This document shows, in pieces, positions 11,429 to 20,204 of a DNA stretch of 64,000 nucleotides. Made by a program: the position numbers and the translations under genes. The DNA is taken from NCBI GenBank assembly GCA_013076295.1, contig RQOL01000374.1, forward strand, positions 1,488,001-1,552,000, given 5' to 3'. Numbering within the stretch: the stretch's first letter is position 1; every line of letters begins with the position of its first letter. The notes beneath the pieces are model-generated. The model saw only the letters and a list, made by a program, of their open reading frames with translations. It was not told the DNA's origin and did not search any database. The DNA comes from Sanderia malayensis. Taxonomy: Eukaryota; Cnidaria; Scyphozoa; Semaeostomeae; Pelagiidae.

Positions 11429-12739
11429 ATGGCTTGCAATAATAATGATGAAATTATGAGTGACGAGGAAGATTTCGAGTCAGAACAGTTAGCTGTCAAA
11501 ATGAAAAGACAGGCGTACTTAGTAACTTGGAGCAGAGCAAATACAACTGAGTACGATAAGAAAAGATTTGCAGAGGCAGTGACATCTGCATTTGCAGAAG
11601 TGACGTCATCTTTAATTAAGCATTGGTGTTGCTGTGTAGAAGAGCATCAAGATGGCACGCCACATTATCATATGGCTGTTTTATTAGACAGGCCAACACG
11701 TTGGAGCCGTGTAAGACAGCATATTCAGCAAACCCATGGTATTAGTGTAAACTTCTCTGGGCATGGCGGGTACTATAGTGCGTACAACTACGTGAAGAAG
11801 AAAGACAGGCATGTGCTTTACAGTGATTCTCACCCAGATGTAGTTGTGAAGCCAAAGACCTATGCAGCAACAAATGTGAAGGTGACCAAAAAAATGGAAA
11901 AAAAAGGAAAACGCATGGGGAAGCTAGAGGTTGCTGAACTGATTGTGAAAAACAGCATTCGCGATAGAATTCACCTTCTGCAGCATGCTAATGCACTGAG
12001 AAAAGAAGGACAACCCGCCTTGTACAAATTTTGCATTGAAAGGTCTACAAAGACCATTGTAGAATTTATTACAACTGTGTGGGATGCTGAAACAGCAGAA
12101 CAGACCTTGCAGAGACAGAACATGCTGAGAATGGAGATTCTAACCAATGCCCTCGATAAGCCCTGCATTTGTGATAGGCAATGGCTAAAGTGTGCTACCG
12201 AAGTGTTGGAGCGGAATGGCATTGATGTCGTAGATTTTTCTAAGGCAGTAAAGGATCTTCTGCAGAAAGGTAGGGGCAAAGGGCGGAACATCTTGCTTAC
12301 TGGTCCAGCAAATTGCGGGAAGACATTTTTGCTAAACCCTCTCGTAGAGGTGTTTGACGCATTTTGTAACCCAGCTGCAGGAACATTTGCATGGGTCGGG
12401 GTGGAGCAAAAAGAAGTCATATTCTTGAACGACTTCCGCTGGGAAAGAAATATAATATCTTATATTTCAGATATGCTCCTGCTACTGGAAGGACAGTTAG
12501 TTCATTTTCCTGCTCCAAAGACGCACTACTCGCAAGATATCTGCTTAATCAAAGATACCCCAGTTTTCTGCACAAGCAAAGCACCCCTGATATATTTAAA
12601 AAATGGGACAATTGATGAGCGGGAAACCGAAATGATGGATGTGAGGTGGAAACATTTTGCATTACGTCATCAACTTCAGGTGGATGAATGCAAAGAGGTT
12701 CCTTGCTGTGCAAATTGCTTTGCGATGCTCATTGCATAA
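11429..12739 (+). CDS. Rep protein: HUH endonuclease + superfamily 3 helicase (copy 1, intact)
   Basis: A 436-residue open frame. An acidic N-terminus precedes an HUH endonuclease domain: motif I YLVTWSRAN (30-38), HUH motif HYHM (79-82) after DGTP, and the tyrosine motif YNYVKK (119-124). The C-terminal half is a superfamily 3 helicase with Walker A GPANCGKT (292-299), Walker B EVIFLNDFRW (329-338) and motif C VFCTSKAP (379-386). In motif C the usual Asn after TS is Lys. A Cys pair (CCANC) closes the protein. This architecture is that of replication initiators of CRESS-DNA viruses and parvoviruses: nicking at an origin, covalent attachment through Tyr, and unwinding. It ends 758 bp before the 3' end of a convergent transposase gene. 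No capsid gene accompanies it, which favours a transposon gene over an integrated virus. Confidence 0.9.
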   Translation: MACNNNDEIMSDEEDFESEQLAVKMKRQAYLVTWSRANTTEYDKKRFAEAVTSAFAEVTSSLIKHWCCCVEEHQDGTPHYHMAVLLDRPTRWSRVRQHIQQTHGISVNFSGHGGYYSAYNYVKKKDRHVLYSDSHPDVVVKPKTYAATNVKVTKKMEKKGKRMGKLEVAELIVKNSIRDRIHLLQHANALRKEGQPALYKFCIERSTKTIVEFITTVWDAETAEQTLQRQNMLRMEILTNALDKPCICDRQWLKCATEVLERNGIDVVDFSKAVKDLLQKGRGKGRNILLTGPANCGKTFLLNPLVEVFDAFCNPAAGTFAWVGVEQKEVIFLNDFRWERNIISYISDMLLLLEGQLVHFPAPKTHYSQDICLIKDTPVFCTSKAPLIYLKNGTIDERETEMMDVRWKHFALRHQLQVDECKEVPCCANCFAMLIA

Positions 12740-13497
12740 TATGTCAACAATGTGTTGTGGTCGAAGCTTTGTTCACGCTATCCACGGTGGCCACCGTGAA
12801 ACATTTTTAGTAATTTTGTGTTTGATATAATTTTCAATATATATACTCACATATTTAGATATAGCATAACATTTTCAATCGTTATAAATCACATGTGTTG
12901 TCTATTTTTTGTCTGCTCGCATTAAAACTTCACTTATGAGGGTTTTTTGTACGGTTGCCAGTAAATAATAAAGAATAGAAACGAAGATATCAAATTTCAT
13001 TTAGAAATGACTGGCCACCGTATACGTTTTGCATGAATAATGGGAGATAATTGAAAAATACTTTTTAAAGACATGCCATAAAAACAACAGATGCATAAAG
13101 ATGAGAATCTTACCTCAAAATTAATATATTGCTTAATTGTACTGCTAAATATCCGCTTTGTAAATGGCCGCCGTCGTGGTAACCGTGGATATCGTTGTTT
13201 CTCTTATTTGTCATGTCATAGGAAATTTCTAGAAATGAGAAATTAGGCCTTCATGAGCACCACATTGCTTTTTGCTAATGGTTTATACACAATTGTCAGT
13301 ATGTAAACATAAACTCCGATGAGATTTCAAATCCAAGCAGTTCATGAAATACCGTGCAATAATGCGCAGAGAGCATAGCAGAATACACTTGACGAAGAGA
13401 AATACAATTAGGTTAAAAATGTCACATCGCAAAATATCAACTTGAAACGACAAAATGAGAGATAAAATAATAAATAGACAAAAGCTCTAGTATATTT
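12740..13497. other. gap between convergent rep and transposase, bounded by inverted repeats
   Basis: No gene. Just after rep stops, CACGGTGGCCACCGTG (12783-12798) is a perfect 16-bp palindrome. The stretch 12779-12794 recurs inverted at 13176-13191 with two mismatches, so about 410 bp are bracketed by inverted repeats. The same arrangement exists in unit 2 (17400-17812). Possible roles are transcription termination, a protein-binding site or an old MITE; the sequence does not decide. Confidence 0.5.
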
Positions 13498-14603
13498 TCA
13501 GTATTTTGTTCTGTCACCCTTAGTAGCAACAATTAACTTCATACGCTGAGGCATGTTATCTATTGTTCTCTGTATAACGTCTTTGTCAAAGTTCCATAGT
13601 GTATCCAACACTCTTCTTGAAAACTCCTCATATGATTCTCTTGTTAATTTCTTAGCCAATGCTTGGTTCTGTAATGCACGCTTAACATTATGAAAAACGT
13701 TTTCAATTGGATTGAGGTCTGGTGACCTTGCTGGTATCCTCAATAACGTTGCACCGATATCGTGTAATGCATCCATGGCAAGCTTACTAGTCTGACATGG
13801 CTCATTGTCCATGACGAAGAACTTTGCCATTCTGCTTTTTCTGCACTGAACACGTGCTCCAATAAATGCACGCGGAAGCTTGCTTCTAACAAAGTCTGCA
13901 AAGAACTGTCCAGTCATTTTTTCATATGGTTCCACCATAATCACGCCTGAATTGTATGATACAGCGACAAGAACATGAAATCTTCTGCCACCGGCGAGAT
14001 TCTTTGAGCCACTTGTTGTGTATCTCAGACCTTCACTTCGCTTTCTGTAAATGCGTCCTTTTGGTTTTGAGGCTTCTTGAAATGGGTTATATTTGTGTAT
14101 AAATGATACGCCATCTAAGTAGAACGCCACTTCTTTTGTCCAGAAACTATCCTCGTGTTGCTTTAATGCTTGCCTAGCGAACCTTTTGCGGCTGACTTTA
14201 TCTTTGACAGACAACAAGCCCTTCTTTCTTGGCTGCAACTTACGATACCCGGCATCATTAAGTATACGGACATATGTTCTGTAGCTGCCATCCGTAACAC
14301 CAGCTTCATTCATTATTTCCTTTACTGTTGGATTTCGACCATCAGCACGCAATGCATGAAATGTTCGTAAAAAGTACGAGACTTGTCGCTCTGACAAAAT
14401 TCTTGGCCGTCCACGCTTCTTTTTCTCATTTCCTTGCTTCTTTGTTTTTGAGTAGAATCTATTCCTTCGGTATAGCATCGATAAACAGATGAATGTGAAA
14501 TTTTCAGAATCCTTGATACTTCTCGAAAGCTTTTACCTTGTTGGGCAACCATTAAATAGGCTAGAGCTCGTGTTTTGGAACATATCTTCTTCTTAAAGGC
14601 CAT
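13498..14603 (-). pseudogene. DD34E Tc1/mariner-type transposase (copy 1, one frameshift)
   Basis: The longest frame (14478 to 13498) gives 326 residues; the true N-terminus starts at 14603 with MAFKKKICSKTRALAYLMVA in another frame. The break is a one-base difference near 14450, where unit 2 is in frame. Order: N-terminal helix-turn-helix, GRPR AT-hook-like motif, second helix-turn-helix (PTVKEIMNEAGVTDGSYRTY), then the DDE core. Counting from 14478, catalytic residues are D122 (FYLDGVSF), D224 (FVMDNEPC) and E259 (SPDLNPIEN), with exactly 34 residues between the last two: the Tc1-type DD34E signature. It would excise and insert the element at TA, as the flanking TA shows. It is convergent with rep. 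The pseudogene label depends on one indel and may be a sequencing artefact. Confidence 0.88.
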
Positions 14604-15267
14604 TACGAAATTAGAAGTGCGTCTCTCACTGGATCTTAATATCTACTAAACCTGTGCTGTGACCCGACATTTAACAGTTATTGTAGCTGTAAACAACTAG
14701 ATTCGGCACTACATCACTGATATTGTTCTTGCTATTGTTTGTCGTTCTCTAGTGACCTCGGACTGGACAATAGATAATTTTCACGCTATTTCTATAGCTT
14801 TTGAAGCATCTCAGGGGTTTTAAACTAAAAATAGCAAAAGACGATTCAATGGATTGCTTATTACAGATGAAATTTTGAGTTTGCCACAGCTGACACTTTC
14901 TATTCTCTAGAAAAATGAGCTACTAGCGACAGCCTCGATTTCATGTTATTTTACACATTCAACTTTTCACTCATAAACATAAAGTATAGCACAGCAGGCA
15001 ATTGAAAGGCGTCCGTAAACATAAATAATCACAATTTATGAGAGCCCAGAGATGCTAAGAACATTAAAACATAATCATTATGAGAAAGTAGGGTAAAAAT
15101 GACCAAAACCCATAAAAATAGACCGTTTTGGCTCCAAATGACGTCATTTTCATTAAAGATACAGGTGAAATTGCAAAAATAATTTTATATTCGTGATTCA
15201 CAGGTCTAACTTCGTGAGGTTTTCAAAAAAATTACAGGCTTCAGCACGATTTGTATTCAAAGCGTGT
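14604..15267. other. upstream region of transposase copy 1
   Basis: About 660 bp between the transposase start (minus strand) and the second terminal repeat. It is AT-rich and holds no gene. It should contain the transposase promoter. Near the right edge 'gcgtgt' abuts repeat copy 2 directly, whereas in unit 2 four extra bases (caga) precede repeat copy 3. The matching region of unit 2 is 19244-19910. Confidence 0.45.
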
Positions 15268-15559
15268 CAATCCTGGCCAAAAATGCTGGAACGCTACTAA
15301 TATTTTCATTCCGTTCTGCAAAATTTTCTCCCCTCCCCCGATACAATGTTGATCTTTGTTCACTGTGTCTATTTTTCAGCGGGTAATCGCTATTCACGAG
15401 TATGCTACATGCCTTACAACCAACAACCAACATTGTTTTTTGGGGGGAGGGGAGGGAGAAGTACCTGACAAGCATTTGTTGTTTGTGCTCTAAGAGGCCG
15501 CGTATTGTGTTTCAGTTAGCAATATTTTCAACCGTTCCAAGTCTTTTTGGCAAGGATTG
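15268..15559. repeat. ~290-bp terminal repeat, copy 2 (shared middle)
   Basis: Same CAATCC...GGATTG unit as copies 1 and 3, 292 bp. Neither side is flanked by TA (gt on the left, tc on the right), so it is not an independent TA-targeted insertion. It is shared between the two tandem units. Confidence 0.88.
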
Positions 15560-16051
15560 TCTCTTACTACTGAATTGAAAATTTTTGTTTTTACTTGCAG
15601 CTACATAAGTTATATCACTAAATAACAAGCGTGGATTACATTCTTGATAATAGATGTATTATGAATGATCATATTTAAAAATGACATCATTTTTGACCAC
15701 ACCCTGCTTTTGACGGTCATTTCCCTGTGCATGGCAAAGCCCAACACTGCATGTTTTGCTTGCATGAAATGTGCAGTAATATGATGGATAATGGAGTTTA
15801 TAATTTAGTATTATCATTTTTCATGAAATATATTCCACTGTCTGACAAGTGGGCTTAAGCAGGAAGTTGCATGTGCGGGAGAATAGACACAAAGTAATGA
15901 CGACAGTATGCGGCAAGAGATAGTTGATGCCGTTCCAGCACTCAAATGCACTGTAAATATCCAACGTTGCTAACTGAGTTGACTTTACTGGCAGGGATAA
16001 TAATTTCTTTAGTTTCGATGCCTCTGTAACACGAGTGGACGTATAGATAAA

Positions 16052-17361
16052 ATGGCTTGCAATAATAATGATGAAATTATGAGTGACGAGGAAGATTTCG
16101 AGTCAGAACAGTTAGCTGTCAAAATGAAAAGACAGGCGTACTTAGTAACTTGGAGCAGAGCAAATACAACTGAGTACGATAAGAAAAGATTTGCAGAGGC
16201 AGTGACATCTGCATTTGCAGAAGTGACGTCATCTTTAATTAAGCATTGGTGTTGCTGTGTAGAAGAGCATCAAGATGGCACGCCACATTATCATATGGCT
16301 GTTTTATTAGACAGGCCAACACGTTGGAGCCGTGTAAGACAGCATATTCAGCAAACCCATGGTATTGTGTAAACTTCTCTGGGCATGGCGGGTACTATAG
16401 TGCGTACAACTACGTGAAGAGAAAGACAGGCATGTGCTTTACAGTGATTCTCACCCAGATGTAGTTGTGAAGCCAAAGACCTATGCAGCAACAAATGTGA
16501 AGGTGACCAAAAAAATGGAAAAAAAAAGGAAAACGCATGGGGAAGCTAGAGGTTGCTGAACTGATTGTGAAAAACAGCATTCGCGATAGAATTCACCTTC
16601 TGCAGCATGCTAATGCACTGAGAAAAGAAGGACAACCCGCCTTGTACAAATTTTGCATTGAAAGGTCTACGAAGACCATTGTAGAATTTATTACAACTGT
16701 GTGGGATGCTGAAACAGCAGAACAGACCTTGCAGAGACAGAACATGCTGAGAATGGAGATTCTAACCAATGCCCTCGATAAGCCCTGCATTTGTGATAGG
16801 CAATGGCTAAAGTGTGCTACCGAAGTGTTGGAGCGGAATGGCATTGATGTCGTAGATTTTTCTAAGGCAGTAAAGGATCTTCTGCAGAAAGGTAGGGGCA
16901 AAGGGCGGAACATCTTGCTTACTGGTCCAGCAAATTGCGGGAAGACATTTTTGCTAAACCCTCTCGTAGAGGTGTTTGACGCATTTTGTAACCCAGCTGC
17001 AGGAACATTTGCATGGGTCGGGGTGGAGCAAAAAGAAGTCATATTCTTGAACGACTTCCGCTGGGAAAGAAATATAATATCTTATATTTCAGATATGCTC
17101 CTGCTACTGGAAGGACAGTTAGTTCATTTTCCTGCTCCAAAGGCGCACTACTCGCAAGATATCTGCTTAATCAAAGATACCCCAGTTTTCTGCACAAGCA
17201 AAGCACCCCTGATATATTTAAAAAATGGGACAATTGATGAGCGGGAAACCGAAATGATGGATGTGAGGTGGAAACATTTTGCATTACGTCATCAACTTCA
17301 GGTGGATGAATGCAAAGAGGTTCCTTGCTGTGCAAATTGCTTTGCGATGCTCATCGCATAA
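16052..17361 (+). pseudogene. Rep protein copy 2 (three frame-breaking indels)
   Basis: A near-identical copy of the Rep gene at 11429. Relative to copy 1 it has a one-base deletion at about 16366 (after the HUH domain), another at about 16420 beside the tyrosine motif, and one extra A in the A-run at about 16520. These split it into an N-terminal frame (16052-16372, with HYHM) and a long C-terminal frame (16537-17361) that keeps Walker A, Walker B and the CCANC tail intact. One substitution in the helicase part (THYSQ to AHYSQ) also differs. All three breaks are single-base indels in an otherwise almost identical sequence, which suggests very recent decay or assembly error. The upstream region (15560-16051) matches 10935-11428. 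Confidence 0.87.
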
Positions 17362-18122
17362 TACGTCAACAATGTGTTGTGGTCGAAGCTTTTTTCACGC
17401 TATCCACGGTGGCCACCGTGAAACATTTTTAGTAATTTTGTGTTTGATATAATTTTCAATATATATACTCACATATTTAGATATAGCATAACATTTTCAA
17501 TCGTTATAAATCACATGTGTTGTCTATTTTTTGTCTGCTCGCATTAAAACTTCACTTATGAGGGTTTTTTGTACGGTTGCCAGTAAATAATAAAGAATAG
17601 AAACGAAGATATCAAATTTCATTTAGAAATGACTGGCCACCGTATACGTTTTGCATGAATAACGGGAAATAATTGACAAATACTTTTTAAAGACATGCCA
17701 TAAAAACAACAGATGCATAAAGATGAGAATCTTACCTCAAAATAACTAATATATTGCTTAATTGTACTGCTAAATATCCGCTTTGTAAATGGCCGCCGTC
17801 GTGGTAACCGTGGATATCGTTGTTTCTCTTATTTGTCATGTCATAGGAAATTTCTATAAATGAGAAATTAGGCCTTCATGAGCACCACATTGCTTTTTGC
17901 TAATGGTTTATACACAATTGTCAGTATGTAAACATAAACTCCGATGAGATTTCAAATCCAAGCAGTTCATGAAATACCGTGCAATAATGCGCAGAGAGCA
18001 TAGCAGAATACACTTGACGAAGAGAAATACAATTAGGTTAAAAATGTCACATCGCAAAATATAAACTTGAAACGACAAAATGAGAGATAAAATAATAAAT
18101 AGACAAAAGCTCTAGTATATTT

Positions 18123-19243
18123 TCAGTATTTTGTTCTGTCACCCTTAGTAGCAACAATTAACTTCATACGCTGAGGCATGTTATCTATTGTTCTCTGTAT
18201 AACGTCTTTGTCAAAGTTCCATAGTGTATCCAACACTCTTCTTGAAAACTCCTCATATGATTCTCTTGTTAATTTCTTAGCCAATGCTTGGTTCTGTAAT
18301 GCACGCTTAACATTATGAAAAACGTTTTCAATTGGATTGAGGTCTGGTGATCTTGCTGGTATCCTCAATAACGTTGCACCGATATCGTGTAATGCATCCA
18401 TGGCAAGTTTACTTGTCTGACATGGCTCATTGTCCATGACGAAGAACTTTGCCATTCTGCTTTTTCTGCACTGAACACGTGCTGCAATAAATGCACGCGG
18501 AAGCTTGCTTCTAACAAAGTCTGCAAAGAACTGTCCAGTCATTTTTTCATATGGTTCCACCATAATCACGCCTGAATTGTATGATACAGCGACAAGAACA
18601 TGAAATCTTCTGCCACCGGCGAGATTCTTTGAGCACTTGTTGTGTATCTCAGACCTTCACTTCGCTTTCTGTAAATGCGTCCTTTTGGTTTTGAGGCTTC
18701 TTGAAATGGGTTATATTTGTGTATAAATGATACGCCATCTAAGTAGAACGCCACTTCTTTTGTCCAGAAACTATCCTCGTGTTGCTTTAATGCTTGCCTA
18801 GCGAACCTTTTGCGGCTGACTTTATCTTTGACAGACAACAAGCCCTTCTTTCTTGGCTGCAACTTACGATACCCGGCATCATTAAGTATACGGACATATG
18901 TTCTGTAGCTGCCATCCGTAACACCAGCTTCATTCATTATTTCCTTTACTGTTGGATTTTGACCATCAGTACGCAATGCATGAAATGTTCGTAAAAAGTA
19001 CGAGACTTGTCGCTCTGACAAAATTATGACTGTTCTAATTCTTGGCCGTCCACGCTTCTTTTTCTCATTTCCTTGCTTCTTTGTTCTTTGAGTAGAATCT
19101 ATTCCTTCGCTATAGCATCGATAAACAGATGAATGTGAAATTTTCAGAATCCTTGATACTTCTCGAAAGCTTTTACCTTGTTGGGCAACCATTAAATAGG
19201 CTAGAGCTCGTGTTTTGGAACATATCTTCTTCTTAAAGGCCAT
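18123..19243 (-). pseudogene. DD34E Tc1/mariner-type transposase copy 2 (one frameshift)
   Basis: Second copy of the transposase. Here the N-terminus is in frame with the DNA-binding region (19243 to 18566: MAFKKKICSKTRALAYLMVA, AT-hook, both helix-turn-helix regions, first catalytic Asp in FYLDGVSF). The break is a one-base deletion near 18633, after which the remaining core continues (18569 to 18123), with the second Asp in FVMDNEPC and Glu in SPDLNPIEN. It has a 12-bp in-frame insertion after GRPRI relative to copy 1 (residues RTVI). The frame breaks in the two copies are at different places, so each copy is open where the other is broken. The gap 17362-18122 matches the convergent gap of unit 1. 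Confidence 0.87.
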
Positions 19244-19910
19244 TACGAAATTAGAAGTGCGTCTCTCACTGGATCTTAATATCTACTAAACCTGTGCTGT
19301 GACCCGACATTTAACAGTTATTGTAGCTGTAAACAACTAGATTCGGTACTACGTCACTGATATTGTTCTTGCTATTGTTTGTCGTTCTCTAGTGACCTCG
19401 GACTGGACAATAGATAATTTTCACGCTATTTCTATAGCTTTTGAAGCATCTCAGGGGTTTTAAACTAAAATAGCAAAAGACGATTCAATGGATTGCTTAT
19501 TACAGATGAAATTTTGAGTTTGCCACAGCTGACACTTTCTATTCTCTAGAAAAATGAACTACTAGCGACAGCCTCGATTTCATGTTATTTTACACATTCA
19601 ACTTTTCACTCATAAACATAAAGTATAGCACAGCAGGCAATTGAAAGGCGTCCGTAAACATAAATAATCACAATTTATGAGAGCCCAGAGATGCTAAGAA
19701 CATTAAAACATAATCATTATGAGAAAGTAGGGTAAAAATGACCAAAACCCATAAAAATAGACCATTTTGACTCCAAATGACGTCATTTTCATTAAAGATA
19801 CAGGTGAAATTGCAGAAATAATTTTATATTCGTGATTCACAGGTCTAACTTCGTGAGGTTTTCAAAAAAATTACAGGCTTCAGCACGATTTGTATTCAAA
19901 GCGTGTCAGA

Positions 19911-20202
19911 CAATCCTGGCCAAAAATGCTGGAACGCTGCTAATATTTTCATTCCGTTCTGCAAAATTTTCTCCCCTCCCCCGATACAATGTTGATCTTT
20001 GTTCACTGTGTCTATTTTTCAGCGGGTAATCGCTATTCACGAGTATGCTACATGCCTTACAACCAACAACCAACATTGTTTTTTGGGGGGAGGGGAGGGA
20101 GAAGTACCTGACAAGCATTTGTTGTTTGTGCTCTAAGAGGCCGCGTATTGTGTTTCAGTTAGCAATATTTTCAACCGTTCCAAGTCTTTTTGGCAAGGAT
20201 TG
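19911..20202. repeat. ~290-bp terminal repeat, copy 3 (right end)
   Basis: Same unit as copies 1 and 2. The right end is flanked by TA (20203-20204), pairing with the TA left of copy 1; the left flank is 'ga'. AATATTTTCA(TT/A)CCGTTC-type motifs occur in the same orientation at 19942-19959 and 20164-20180. The first lies between GAACG and CGTTC, a possible short stem. Confidence 0.88.
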
Positions 20203-20204
20203 TA

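Larger units (their letters stand above)
10648..20202. mobile_element. composite Rep + DD34E transposase element, tandem dimer
   Basis: A 9555-bp insert between two TA dinucleotides (10646-10647 and 20203-20204), the target duplication of Tc1/mariner elements. Outer ends are inverted repeats: CAATCCTGGCCAAAAATGCT at the left matches the reverse complement of the right end apart from a few mismatches. Inside, three direct ~290-bp repeats alternate with two nearly identical ~4.34-kb units. Each unit carries a Rep gene (HUH + superfamily 3 helicase) on the plus strand and a Tc1/mariner-type transposase on the minus strand, convergent. The four inner repeat ends lack flanking TA, so the array probably entered or expanded as one element. 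It disrupts a Helentron Rep gene. Confidence 0.85.

Noticed and set aside
11971..12420. 149-codon minus-strand frame inside rep (also 16593-17042)
   Set aside because: Antisense shadow of the Rep coding frame with no motifs of its own.
10648..20202. Endogenous CRESS or parvovirus
   Set aside because: No capsid gene is present, and the Rep is bounded by transposon ends with a TA target duplication and a transposase.
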